Source: Gammaproteobacteria bacterium (lineage in GTDB: Bacteria; Pseudomonadota; Gammaproteobacteria; PS1; Pseudothioglobaceae). Taken from it: a DNA stretch of 34,761 nt. The notes beneath the pieces were generated by a model. It searched no databases, was not told the DNA's origin, and worked only from the letters and a program-made list of their open reading frames with translations. Every line of letters begins with the position of its first letter. Positions within the stretch are counted from its first letter, which is position 1. The position numbers and the translations under genes are program-made. The stretch lies in the NCBI GenBank assembly GCA_028599035.1, contig JAQRMT010000004.1:1-34761 (forward strand). Reading direction: 5' to 3'. Below are positions 7,219 through 15,527 of the stretch, piece after piece.

Positions 7219-8466
7219 ATGACTTTTAATCTATTTACTTTACTATTTTTGATGGCAATTCTTAGTTATGTTGTGGTTTTATTGTGGCTCAATACACGAC
7301 AAACAAAGGCGGTGCTTGATTCGTTTGATAAGGTGCCTGACGAGTTTTCAGAAAAAATCACCTTAGAACAGCATCAAACAGCAGCCGACTACACGCAAAA
7401 AAAACTGATACTTAATTATTTTGAGATAGTTTTTTCCGCAGTTGTTCTGCTGGTTTGGACTTTGGGTGGCGGATTGGATTGGCTGGATGGTTTTTGGCAT
7501 ACATTGACTAACAACATACTGCTGGTTGGCGTGGGTTTTATTATTAGCCTGATGTTAATAGGCGCTTTGATTGATTTGCCATTTAGCCTGTATCGCACTT
7601 TCGTTTTAGAAGAAAAATTCGGCTTTAACAAAACCACAATAAGCACGCTGATTAGCGATATGTTAAAGGGTTTTGCGTTGATGCTGGTGATTGGCTTGCC
7701 GCTACTGTATGCGGTATTGTATTTAATGAACGAAATGGGGGAATATTGGTGGGTTTTCGTCTGGTTGATGCTTACTGGGTTTTCGCTGTTAATGCTGTGG
7801 ATATATCCCTCGTTCATTGCGCCGATTTTCAATAAATTTAAGCCTTTGGATAATCCGACCTTGAAAACCAAGATTGATCATTTACTGAAACGCACGGGTT
7901 TTAAAAGTGATGGCGTGTTTGTGATGGACGGCTCCAAGCGTTCATCGCACGGTAATGCTTACTTTACAGGGATTGGCAAAAGCAAGCGTATTGTGTTTTT
8001 TGACACCTTGCTTAAAGGCATGAATGACGAAGAAGTGGAGGCGATTCTTGCACACGAATTAGGGCATTTTCACCATCAACATATTCGCAAGCAGATGATT
8101 ATCTCATTTGCTACCTCGTTAATCGGCTTGGCATTACTTGGCTATCTTATCACTCAGGCTTGGTTTTTTCACGGACTGGGGATGAGTCAAATAAGCAACC
8201 ATGCGGCGTTGGTGCTATTTAGTTTAACGCTGCCAGTGTTTAGTTTTTTCATTGAGCCGATTAGCCATGCCTTGTCACGCAAGCACGAATTTGAAGCCGA
8301 CGCTTTTGCCGCTAAACACACAAATGCTGATGATTTGGTCTCAAGCTTGGTCAAACTTTATCGTGATAATGCTGCAACGCTCACCCCTGATAGGCTATAC
8401 TCAGCATTTCACGATTCACATCCAAGTGCGTCCATTAGAATAAAACACTTAAGAGGAAAACAATGA
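7219..8466 (+). CDS. M48-family membrane metalloprotease (Ste24-like)
   Basis: The 415-residue protein has several hydrophobic segments (about 3-24, 70-90, 95-118, 150-172, 178-200, and two after the zinc motif near 295-345). The gluzincin motif HELGH lies in AILAHELGHFHHQ near residue 279, with the third ligand Glu in HEFEADAFA near 355. The layout and the sequence around DGSKRSSHGNAYFTG match Ste24/CAAX-protease-like M48 peptidases rather than the shorter HtpX. It is probably an inner-membrane protease in quality control, and its substrate is unknown. The ATG is preceded by an A/T-rich stretch without a good Shine-Dalgarno. It overlaps the next gene by an ATGA. Confidence 0.9.
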   Translation: MTFNLFTLLFLMAILSYVVVLLWLNTRQTKAVLDSFDKVPDEFSEKITLEQHQTAADYTQKKLILNYFEIVFSAVVLLVWTLGGGLDWLDGFWHTLTNNILLVGVGFIISLMLIGALIDLPFSLYRTFVLEEKFGFNKTTISTLISDMLKGFALMLVIGLPLLYAVLYLMNEMGEYWWVFVWLMLTGFSLLMLWIYPSFIAPIFNKFKPLDNPTLKTKIDHLLKRTGFKSDGVFVMDGSKRSSHGNAYFTGIGKSKRIVFFDTLLKGMNDEEVEAILAHELGHFHHQHIRKQMIISFATSLIGLALLGYLITQAWFFHGLGMSQISNHAALVLFSLTLPVFSFFIEPISHALSRKHEFEADAFAAKHTNADDLVSSLVKLYRDNAATLTPDRLYSAFHDSHPSASIRIKHLRGKQ

Positions 8467-8738
8467 AAATACTACTAATAACCATTACACTACTGTCTAC
8501 GCTTGCGTTTGCCAATGAAGAGGGCAAGGAATTGCACAACGAATCTTGCGTTGCTTGCCATATGGTGCAACACGATGACGATTTTTACACACGCAAGAAT
8601 AGCAAAATGAAAAACCATTTTGGCTTACGCGCCCAAGTCAGCGCTTGTGCGCAAAACTTTAGCACGGGTTGGTTCCCCGATGAGGAAAAAACTGTGGTTG
8701 ATTACCTAAACAAAAAATACTATCAATTTAAGCGTTGA
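8463..8738 (+). CDS. Small secreted cytochrome c-like protein
   Basis: The 91-residue protein has an N-terminal signal peptide (MKILLITITLLSTLAFA, cleavage before NEEG) and one heme c attachment motif, CVACH, near residue 29, preceded by EEGKELHNES as in class I cytochromes. A candidate axial Met lies in the SKMKNHFG region. The C-terminal WFPDEEKTVVDYLNKKYYQF resembles the last helix of small c-type cytochromes. It should be periplasmic. It is translationally coupled to the M48 gene upstream (ATGA) and overlaps the TTG start of rsgA. Its electron partners are not evident from the context. Confidence 0.8.
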   Translation: MKILLITITLLSTLAFANEEGKELHNESCVACHMVQHDDDFYTRKNSKMKNHFGLRAQVSACAQNFSTGWFPDEEKTVVDYLNKKYYQFKR

Positions 8739-9694
8739 GCCTCACACGACGCCAACAATGGCATATTGAAAAAATTCAAGCCGAGCGTATTGCTAGAGCT
8801 AATAAAGCCTCAAGCAATACCGAAAACCTGCCAGAGACAACTGAGGCACAAATAGGGCTGGTAATTACCCGCTACGGACAGCGGTTATTGATTGAAAATA
8901 GCTCGGGTAATTTAATCCAATGCACTGCTAGACGCAACATTGATCCTTGTGTGGCAGGCGATCAAGTTATCTTTCAGGCAGTTGATAATGACAGCGGCGT
9001 TGTTACCGCCCTGTTGAGGCGTGACAACGCACTGGAGCGCTCGCACAAACTGATTGCTGCCAATATTGATGAACTATGGCTAGTGGTGGCAATCGAGCCG
9101 CATTATCAATTTGATTTAATCGACCGCTATTTAATCGTGGCACAGAACGCCAACCTAGCGATCAACATTATCGTCAATAAAATTGAACTGAGCGATAATA
9201 TTAATCAAGTCAAAAAAGACTTTGCTATGTATGAAGATATTAGCTACCCAGTGCATTATCTGAGCGTTAAAACACAAATCGGCATTGACACGCTGAAAAC
9301 CCAACTTAACGACAAAGCGCACATATTCCTAGGACAATCAGGCGTGGGTAAATCGTCCTTAATCAATCAACTCATTCCTAAACTAAATTTGCGGGTGAAT
9401 GAAATTTCCAACAAAAGCAAGCTCGGCAAACACACTACCACTGCCACCACACTATATCATATCCCCACAGGTGGCGACCTAATTGACTCTCCCGGTGTTC
9501 GTGAATTTCAGTTAGACACGCTAAACGCCAAAGAAATCCTAGAGGGATTTAAAGAATTTAAACCGTTTATCAGTCAATGCAAATTTAGAAACTGCGCACA
9601 TATTAATGAGCCTAACTGCGCTGTCAAAAATGCACTAGAAACAGGTAATATCCACCCAAAGCGCTACGAAAGTTATCTTGCACTCATCGCTTAA
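8735..9694 (+). CDS. rsgA: Small ribosomal subunit-dependent GTPase A
   Basis: This 319-residue circularly permuted GTPase acts in late 30S maturation. An OB-fold domain covers about 35-100, with GLVITRYGQRLLIE at its start. The GTPase motifs come in permuted order: NKIEL (G4) near 150, the P-loop GQSGVGKSSLIN near 200, then DSPGV (G3) near 255. The C-terminal zinc site is in QCKFRNCAHINEPNC. The start is TTG at 8735, overlapping the TGA of the cytochrome gene, and no better ATG precedes conserved sequence. Length is slightly below the E. coli protein. Confidence 0.93.
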   Translation: MSLTRRQQWHIEKIQAERIARANKASSNTENLPETTEAQIGLVITRYGQRLLIENSSGNLIQCTARRNIDPCVAGDQVIFQAVDNDSGVVTALLRRDNALERSHKLIAANIDELWLVVAIEPHYQFDLIDRYLIVAQNANLAINIIVNKIELSDNINQVKKDFAMYEDISYPVHYLSVKTQIGIDTLKTQLNDKAHIFLGQSGVGKSSLINQLIPKLNLRVNEISNKSKLGKHTTTATTLYHIPTGGDLIDSPGVREFQLDTLNAKEILEGFKEFKPFISQCKFRNCAHINEPNCAVKNALETGNIHPKRYESYLALIA

Positions 9695-9715
9695 CTGAGA
9701 AGCCCGGTATCTCAA

Positions 9716-11074
9716 TTAATTAAATTCCATCTGCCTAAAGATACGCGCAGCATTTTGTCGATGCAATTCACGATAAGTGCCCCAATCCCTGTAAGCAGAC
9801 TGGTCAATATTGTAAGCATCTACTAGACTACCGTCATCCTCTAAGATTTTTGCAACCTCATCGTGCATATATGCCAAGTAGTTTTTGGTGAATTTAGTGA
9901 CTGTTGTCAAATCAGTTGGTGTGCCATGTCCAGGGATAACAACCTCAGGTGCTAATGCCTCAATTTTATCCCAAGTCTTAATCCACGCCGCAATGTCAGT
10001 ATGTGGGAATACTGGCAACATTCTCTCATTAAAGGCTGTATCACCACTAATCAGTAATTTCTCTTCAGCTAGCCATAATTGAATATCATCTGGCGAATGT
10101 GACGCGCCAATATGTATTAACTCAATCTTAGTATCACCCATTGTCAAATCAAACTTCTTATCAAACACCACATCTGGACGAATAACAACGGTGCCAATGA
10201 GTTTGTCTTTTTGTCGATTTAAAGCACGCAAGTAAATAGCTTCACCTTTTTCCACAATCTCTTTATCTGCTTCTTTATGTGCAATAATAGTAACGCCTTG
10301 CTGTTTCCAATAATTAGCACCCAAAATCGCATGACCCTGAGAATTTTCAAACACCACATACTTCACACGCTGTTTAGTGACTTTCTTAATCTCTTTGTGC
10401 ATTGCCTTAGCCACAAGATAACTACCACCCGCATTAAACACCAATACACCGTCAGTTGTTACAATAAATGATAAATTATTATTATGATTTGAATTCTCAT
10501 AAGTGCCTGGCTGTGTTGCACCAACTGCTGTATAAACATTCTCAATCACTTCAACGGGCTTTCTATATAAAATATTATTAGGTTCATAATCACTGACCTT
10601 TACTGGATTAAGTTCTTGTTTCCAAGCCAAAAAACCATCCTCATAATTCTTCACATTGGTATAACCCAACTCCATCAAGGTTCTAGCAGCCAATGGTGAA
10701 CGAATGTTACGACCGCAATACACGACAATAGGTGTATCTTTAGTCTTTACATAATCAGTAATCTGCGTTTCTATCCAGCCACGAATAATATTGACATTCT
10801 GACCACGCTTAATCGTACCCGTATGTTTAATCTCAAATGGTGCACGTACATCAATCAACAACACGCTTGGGTCGCTATCTAGAATTTTTATCAATTCTTC
10901 AGTATTGATATTGACCAATGACCGCTTAACAGGTTTAGATTTCTCAATAACTTTAACTATAGGTCTTTCAACAACAGGCGTAGACTTTTTACTAGAATCT
11001 GAAAACCAATCACTGAAAGAAGCATTAGCATTTGTAAAAATAAAAATTGTGGTAATTATTATAAAATAACGCAT
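9716..11074 (-). CDS. Secreted rhodanese / metallo-beta-lactamase-fold fusion protein
   Basis: The 452-residue protein has a signal peptide (MRYFIIITTIFIFTNANA). A rhodanese domain spans about 48-155, with the candidate active-site Cys near 120 in VVYCGRNIRS. A metallo-beta-lactamase-fold domain covers about 175-450. The later metal positions are present: His in GASHSPDDIQLW near 325, Asp in ISGDTAF near 342 and His in VIPGHGTPTD near 383. The usual first motif HxHxDH is replaced by ENSQGHAILG near 245, so one His remains. The fusion resembles periplasmic SoxH-like and quinoprotein-relay hydrolases and may act in sulfur or thiol chemistry, which is inference. A good AGGAAGG precedes the ATG. 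It stands alone, converging on rsgA. Confidence 0.82.
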   Translation of the reverse strand: MRYFIIITTIFIFTNANASFSDWFSDSSKKSTPVVERPIVKVIEKSKPVKRSLVNINTEELIKILDSDPSVLLIDVRAPFEIKHTGTIKRGQNVNIIRGWIETQITDYVKTKDTPIVVYCGRNIRSPLAARTLMELGYTNVKNYEDGFLAWKQELNPVKVSDYEPNNILYRKPVEVIENVYTAVGATQPGTYENSNHNNNLSFIVTTDGVLVFNAGGSYLVAKAMHKEIKKVTKQRVKYVVFENSQGHAILGANYWKQQGVTIIAHKEADKEIVEKGEAIYLRALNRQKDKLIGTVVIRPDVVFDKKFDLTMGDTKIELIHIGASHSPDDIQLWLAEEKLLISGDTAFNERMLPVFPHTDIAAWIKTWDKIEALAPEVVIPGHGTPTDLTTVTKFTKNYLAYMHDEVAKILEDDGSLVDAYNIDQSAYRDWGTYRELHRQNAARIFRQMEFN

Positions 11075-11104
11075 AAACCTTCCTATTAATAAGTTAATTT
11101 AAGA

Positions 11105-11740
11105 TTATGACACAAATAACACAACATTGTTAGCAAAAAACTTAACTTTTACACCCCACTGTTGCGCTAAATAACGCATCGTTTGCTTAGAGAAAAAACA
11201 AATATGTGTTGGGTCGTTTTTGTAATACCAAGTAGAAAAATCCACTTCTTTTGTTATCATTTGCGTCATTATTGCCAATACACCACCTTTCTTAAGCGTA
11301 GAAAATAAGCGATTTAACTCAAATTTTGGGTCACTCAGATGCTCAAACACCTCGGTAGCAGTAATAAAGTCATATTGATTACTAAAAATGGTTGGATTAT
11401 TGGCATAAAATTTATCAAATAAATCTACTTGATGCCCTTGTTTTTCAAACATCAACGACAAAGTCGGCCCAGGTCCAGAACCAAAATCCAAGCCATTGGC
11501 ACTTGCGCCAATATGCGCCATAACTGGGTCAAAAACCTGGGATAAAAATGCCTGATAACGCCTGTCATCAGGATTGTTATGATGCGCGTCATAACGCAGC
11601 TTTTCCTCGCTATCGCTGAGATGATAGGCTTTTGGTATAAACACCAAATCACACTGCCCGCAACTCAGATAACTAACGCCCTTGTTTTGATAATAAGGCT
11701 GAATTTTCTCAAAATGACATAATGGACAGTGTACATCCAT
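11105..11740 (-). CDS. Class I SAM-dependent methyltransferase with N-terminal zinc ribbon
   Basis: The 211-residue protein opens with two Cys pairs (CPLC near 5-8 and CGQC near 27-30), a probable zinc ribbon. A Rossmann methyltransferase core follows: motif I is GLDFGSGPGP near 84, an acidic position follows in VDLFDKF, and EVFEHLSDP is a typical post-II loop. It matches the Methyltransf_23 style of small methyltransferases, whose substrates vary (quinones, lipids, sugars, proteins). The gene starts six bases after slyD on the same strand and probably shares its transcript. The substrate cannot be inferred. Confidence 0.82.
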   Translation of the reverse strand: MDVHCPLCHFEKIQPYYQNKGVSYLSCGQCDLVFIPKAYHLSDSEEKLRYDAHHNNPDDRRYQAFLSQVFDPVMAHIGASANGLDFGSGPGPTLSLMFEKQGHQVDLFDKFYANNPTIFSNQYDFITATEVFEHLSDPKFELNRLFSTLKKGGVLAIMTQMITKEVDFSTWYYKNDPTHICFFSKQTMRYLAQQWGVKVKFFANNVVLFVS

Positions 11741-11746
11741 TGGCGT

Positions 11747-12235
11747 TTAATGCGAGCAGGAACTGCCGTGAGCATGGATATGTCCATGTTCTAATTCTTC
11801 TTTACTCGCCTCTCTAACGCTTTCAATACTGATATTAAAATGCAGCGTCTGCCCCGCTAAAGGATGATTGGCATCAACGATAACCGTGTCTTTGTTAATC
11901 TCTTTAACGCACACAATAAACGGATTTCCCTGCTCATCCTGAGACTGTAACTCCATACCTATCGTAAGATTATCAATACCTTGTAACGCCGCCATCGGGA
12001 TTTCCTGAATACCCTCAGAATGATGTTCACCATAAGCCTCTTTTGGCTCAACTTTAACCTCACAAGACTCGCCAACTTTCATCCCTTCTATCGCTTTTTC
12101 CAAGCCAGGTACAATATTACCATGCCCCTGCAAAAACGGCATAGGCTCTTGTTCTTTGGTCGAATCAATCACTCCACCCGCCTCGTTTTTTAAAGTGTAA
12201 TGCATCTCAACTACTTTGTCTTTTTTTACGGTCAT
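11747..12235 (-). CDS. slyD: FKBP-type peptidyl-prolyl isomerase
   Basis: The 162-residue protein has the SlyD layout: a split FKBP domain (HYTLKNEAGGVIDSTKEQEP, then FLQGHGNIVPGLEKAIEGM) with the IF chaperone domain inserted about 68-130. A His/Cys-rich metal-binding tail follows (GHIHAHGSSCSH), shorter than in E. coli. SlyD catalyses prolyl isomerisation, chaperones unfolded chains and can deliver nickel. The tail supports metal binding here. It lies downstream of the 96-residue unknown gene and immediately upstream of the methyltransferase gene. Confidence 0.93.
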   Translation of the reverse strand: MTVKKDKVVEMHYTLKNEAGGVIDSTKEQEPMPFLQGHGNIVPGLEKAIEGMKVGESCEVKVEPKEAYGEHHSEGIQEIPMAALQGIDNLTIGMELQSQDEQGNPFIVCVKEINKDTVIVDANHPLAGQTLHFNISIESVREASKEELEHGHIHAHGSSCSH

Positions 12236-12287
12236 TCTTACTCCTTGTTTTTAATGAAAATAATGGTTTTTTTGTTAGTAGACAAGC

Positions 12288-12578
12288 TTACTTCTTGTCT
12301 TCTGCACTCTTTTCTTTTATAGAGCTAATAACTTTTTCTAAAATTCCATGCATTTCAACCAAACCAGTCACTGGTAAAACTAAACGATGGGAAGCTTTGC
12401 GCATCTCTCTCTGCTCCTCAACATCATCCTCATTCAAAATAGGCATTGCTTGATAAAAATCAATCTTTGCAACATTGTGGCGAACACCAATCGACAAAGT
12501 TCCATCGACATAAGTTTCATTAATTAAATCCATTTGCTCTGATGGATTAAACTCTTCTTGTTTGTTTTTAGTGGCCAT
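12288..12578 (-). CDS. Conserved-looking small protein of unknown function
   Basis: The 96-residue soluble protein is acidic in the middle (PILNEDDVEEQREM) and ends in a Lys/Glu-rich helix (EKVISSIKEKSAEDKK). The pattern of two strands (GTLSIGVRHNVAKIDFYQA), a linker, a strand (HRLVLPVTGL) and a helix loosely resembles DUF3467-type proteins, but I cannot confirm this. A GGGGTAAAAAATG ribosome-binding arrangement precedes the start. It lies between the tRNA-Lys gene and slyD, on the same strand. The coding pattern looks real, but no function can be assigned. Confidence 0.6.
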   Translation of the reverse strand: MATKNKQEEFNPSEQMDLINETYVDGTLSIGVRHNVAKIDFYQAMPILNEDDVEEQREMRKASHRLVLPVTGLVEMHGILEKVISSIKEKSAEDKK

Positions 12579-12654
12579 TTTTTACCCCTATTTATTAAAA
12601 AGAGACAATTATATAGGAAAAATCCAAACACGATAAGCAGTTACTCTCTTACAT

Positions 12655-12677
12655 AAAAAAAGCTTCCCAGGGGAAGC
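12655..12677 (-). terminator. Intrinsic terminator of tRNA-Lys
   Basis: On the minus strand GCTTCC pairs with GGAAGC across a four-base loop (CCTG), followed at once by seven T. It lies about 12 bases after the 3' end of the tRNA and upstream of the 96-residue gene, so it should separate the tRNA transcript from the slyD group. Confidence 0.75.
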
Positions 12678-12688
12678 CTTTAAAAATA

Positions 12689-12764
12689 TGGTGGGGCGTG
12701 AGCGATTTGAACGCTCGACCAGCGGATTAAAAGTCCGATGCTCTACCAACTGAGCTAACGCCCC
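12689..12764 (-). tRNA. tRNA-Lys (anticodon UUU)
   Basis: Read on the minus strand, the gene starts GGGGCGTTAGCTCAGTTGG and folds as a normal cloverleaf. The acceptor GGGGCGT pairs with ACGCCCC and the D arm is GCTC/GAGC. The anticodon stem CGGAC-TTTTAAT-CCG has loop CTTTTAA with TTT at the anticodon position, and the T arm is GAGCG/CGCTC around TTCAAAT. The 3' CCA is encoded. It lies between ihfB and its own terminator. Confidence 0.95.
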
Positions 12765-12801
12765 ATAAAAAGATGAAATTATACAGTAATGTAAATTTCA
12801 A

Positions 12802-13080
12802 TTATTTTTTATTTACAACTTCTCTAAGTGATTTACCTGGCTTAAAAAATGGCGTAAATTTTTCACCAACCTGTGTTCTTTCTTTGGATCTTGGGTTGAT
12901 GCCTAAACGCGCTTTTTTATGCCTTCTATGAAAACTACCAAAGCCTCTAATTTCAACACCTTCACCAGTAGTAATACTCTCTGTAAGTGTTGTAAGGATA
13001 ACATCCACACACGCCTTTATCTCTGATTTTGGCAGGGTAGAGTTTTCAAATAAATTAAGAATTAGGTCTGTTTTCTTCAA
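12802..13080 (-). CDS. ihfB: Integration host factor beta subunit
   Basis: The 92-residue DNABII protein has the HU/IHF signature EIRGFGSFHRRHKKARLGINP and the C-terminal FKPGKSLREVVN typical of IHF. The proline at the tip of the DNA-intercalating arm lies in GINPRSKE. Its place four bases downstream of rpsA, with cmk upstream, is the conserved gammaproteobacterial order cmk-rpsA-ihfB and supports the beta-subunit call over HU or IHF-alpha. IHF bends DNA at specific sites in transcription, replication and recombination. Confidence 0.93.
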   Translation of the reverse strand: MKKTDLILNLFENSTLPKSEIKACVDVILTTLTESITTGEGVEIRGFGSFHRRHKKARLGINPRSKERTQVGEKFTPFFKPGKSLREVVNKK

Positions 13081-13084
13081 CGAC

Positions 13085-14758
13085 TTAGTCTTTGGCTTTC
13101 TTCAATAAATCGCCTAGTGTAGCGCCTTCTACAGACTCAGCAGATTGTTTGTTATAGTCTGCCATCGCTGCCTTTTCTTCAGCCGAATCTTTTGCTTTGA
13201 TGCTAACGGCAATATTGCGCGTTTTTCTGTCGATATTGACAATAGCCACTTCGATCTTGTCACCTACTTTTAACACAGTAGAAACATCATCAACACGCTC
13301 TTCTGAGATTTCACCCGCTTTTAAGTAGCCTGTAACTTCGTCCGCTAATGTGATAACTGCACCCCTTGCCGTTACTTCAGCAACCATGCCTTTCACCACA
13401 GAGCCTTTCTTGTTTAGAGAGGCAAAAGACATAAAGTCATCTTCTTCCAACTGTTTAATGCCTAAAGAAATTCGCTCTTTCTCAGCGTCAATATTCAAAA
13501 TCACAACTTCAAGTTCTTGACCTTTAGAATAATTAGAAACTAACTCATCTGCAGGTTGTTTTTCCCAAGAAAGATCTGCCAAGTGAATCAAGCCATCAAT
13601 ACCGCCCGGAAGACCGACAAATAAACCAAAATCTGTAATTGACTTAACACTAACACCAATCTTATCGCCTTTATTATGTGAGGCTTCAAATGCCTCCCAA
13701 GGATTTTCCTGCGCTTGTTTCATTGATAAGGAAATACGATGTTTAGATTCTTGTACATCTAACACAACCACATCAACCTCTTGACCTAGCTTGACAAACT
13801 TAGAAGGACGAGCGTTGGCATTTGTCCAATCCATTTCTGATACATGAACTAGACCTTCAACACCCTCTTCAATGCGCACAAACGCACCATAATCTGTCAA
13901 ATTAGAAACTGTGCCTGAAACTTTTTTACCCAGTGGCAAACGATCAGAGATATTATCCCAAGGACTCGCTGTTAATTGCTTCAGACCTAAAGACACGCGC
14001 ATTTTTTCTTTGTCATAATTAAGCACTTTAACGGTAATTTTGTCACCAATAGTCAGCTTCTCAGAGGGGTGATTAACTCGTTGCCACGAAATATCAGTAA
14101 TATGCAACAAACCATCAACACCGCCAAGATCAACAAATGCACCATAATCGGCTAAGTTTTTAACCACACCTTCGATTTCTTTGCCCTCTTCAAGTGATTC
14201 AAGCAACGCCTCTCTGTCTGCAGAGTTAGCCTCTTGCATGACTGCTTTTCTAGAAATAACAATGTTGTTTCTAACTTCGTCCATCTTAATAACAATTGCC
14301 TCAATCTCTTGACCTGTTAAGTATGAAAAATCTTTAACTGGATGTGTATCGACCAATGAACCCGGTAAGAATGCTTTAACCACACCAATATCAACAGTCA
14401 AACCACCTTTCACAGCGCCAGTAACAATACCAGTAACCACTTCTTTGGCGTTCATTGCAGCCTCAAGTGTTTGCCATAGTTTAATGCGTTTGGCTTTTTC
14501 CCTAGATAATAAAGTATGCCCCAATCCATCATCGATAGACTCTAAAGCGACTTCTACCACATCCCCTTCTTGGATTTCTAGCTCGCCTTGTGGGTCTTTA
14601 AATTGATCTAAAGAGATAAAAGCTTCTGATTTTAACCCAACATTGATAACCGCTTTTTCACGATTGATGCTGACTACAGTACCCATTAATAAGGCACCTA
14701 CTTTGACATTTTGTTGTTCTTCGCTGTTCTCAAACAGCTCTGCGAATGATTCTGACAT
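13085..14758 (-). CDS. rpsA: 30S ribosomal protein S1
   Basis: The 557-residue protein contains six S1 RNA-binding repeats at about 17-85, 100-170, 188-260, 272-345, 358-433 and 448-518. The central ones carry the clear motifs NLADYGAFVDLGGVDGLLH and NLTDYGAFVRIEEGVEGLVH. S1 helps the 30S subunit bind and unfold mRNA leaders and is essential in gammaproteobacteria. The length equals that of the E. coli protein. It lies after cmk and before ihfB. A possible attenuator lies between cmk and the rpsA start. Confidence 0.97.
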   Translation of the reverse strand: MSESFAELFENSEEQQNVKVGALLMGTVVSINREKAVINVGLKSEAFISLDQFKDPQGELEIQEGDVVEVALESIDDGLGHTLLSREKAKRIKLWQTLEAAMNAKEVVTGIVTGAVKGGLTVDIGVVKAFLPGSLVDTHPVKDFSYLTGQEIEAIVIKMDEVRNNIVISRKAVMQEANSADREALLESLEEGKEIEGVVKNLADYGAFVDLGGVDGLLHITDISWQRVNHPSEKLTIGDKITVKVLNYDKEKMRVSLGLKQLTASPWDNISDRLPLGKKVSGTVSNLTDYGAFVRIEEGVEGLVHVSEMDWTNANARPSKFVKLGQEVDVVVLDVQESKHRISLSMKQAQENPWEAFEASHNKGDKIGVSVKSITDFGLFVGLPGGIDGLIHLADLSWEKQPADELVSNYSKGQELEVVILNIDAEKERISLGIKQLEEDDFMSFASLNKKGSVVKGMVAEVTARGAVITLADEVTGYLKAGEISEERVDDVSTVLKVGDKIEVAIVNIDRKTRNIAVSIKAKDSAEEKAAMADYNKQSAESVEGATLGDLLKKAKD

Positions 14759-14783
14759 ATTGTTTTCTTTGATGTTGACCGGT

Positions 14784-14812
14784 AAAAAAAATCCAACAAC
14801 GGTATAAGTTGG
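14784..14812 (-). terminator. Possible attenuator between cmk and rpsA
   Basis: On the minus strand CCAAC pairs with GTTGG across a ten-base loop and is followed shortly by eight T. This falls in the cmk-rpsA gap about 25 bases before the rpsA start. The stem is only five base pairs, so it may reduce read-through rather than end transcription fully, or take part in control of the S1 leader. Confidence 0.4.
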
Positions 14813-14849
14813 GTTTTATCGGGTTAGTTTATTTAAAAGACTTAACCGC

Positions 14850-15527
14850 TTAAGCCTTAATTAATTCGCTCACTTGAGCGATCACCTTATCAATTGACAA
14901 CTCTGTGGTATCAATAATAAGCGCATCATCTGCTGGCTTAAGGGGTGAGTTTTTGCGAGAACAATCTCGCTCATCTCTTGCCACCACCTCTGCCAAGATT
15001 TGCGACATTATACCCATAGTGCCTTGCGCTTGCAATTGTTTTAAGCGTCTTTTAGCTCGCTCTTGTGCACTGGCAGTTAAAAACACCTTAAATGGTGCGT
15101 CTGCAAAAACCACCGTGCCCATATCTCGCCCATCTGCCACTAGTCCTGGCGCTTGTGCAAAATCTTGCTGACGCTTTAAAAGCGCAGTGCGTACCACGCC
15201 AACAGATGCAACTTTAGAGGCCATTTCACCTGTTTGCTCGGTACGCAGTATTTTGGACACATCTCCACCCTCTAAAAACACACTAACCAATTCGCTGCCT
15301 TGTTCGGTTTTAAATTCTAAATCAAGGGTTTGTGCAATTTTCTGTAAAGCACTTTTATCAGCAATATCCACACCTCTAGCCTCAACCGCCAAAGCAAAAG
15401 CACGATAAATTGCCCCAGAATCCAACAAATGCCAGCCCAATTTTTGTGCCATAACTCGTGCAACCGTGCCCTTGCCTACACCGCTTGGCCCATCAATCGC
15501 TAAAATCGAAATAGTGTTTTGATTCAT
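14850..15527 (-). CDS. cmk: Cytidylate kinase
   Basis: The 225-residue protein phosphorylates CMP and dCMP with ATP. The P-loop is IDGPSGVGKGTVARVMAQ near residue 13. The Cmk motif DSGAIYRAFAL follows near 36, and the nucleoside-binding VADGRDMGTVVFADAPFKVF near 129. The lid region RDERDCSRKNSPLKPADDA is typical of the family. The start overlaps the stop of the MazG-like gene by four bases, and rpsA follows downstream in the usual order. Confidence 0.96.
   Translation of the reverse strand: MNQNTISILAIDGPSGVGKGTVARVMAQKLGWHLLDSGAIYRAFALAVEARGVDIADKSALQKIAQTLDLEFKTEQGSELVSVFLEGGDVSKILRTEQTGEMASKVASVGVVRTALLKRQQDFAQAPGLVADGRDMGTVVFADAPFKVFLTASAQERAKRRLKQLQAQGTMGIMSQILAEVVARDERDCSRKNSPLKPADDALIIDTTELSIDKVIAQVSELIKA

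Noticed and set aside
7416..7871. 151-codon minus-strand open frame across the M48 gene
   Set aside because: It is fully opposite a well-supported protease gene and its translation has no recognisable domain.
9695..9715. TGAGA/TCTCA inverted repeat between rsgA and the rhodanese/MBL gene as a shared terminator
   Set aside because: The stem is only five base pairs and no clear T-run follows on either strand.
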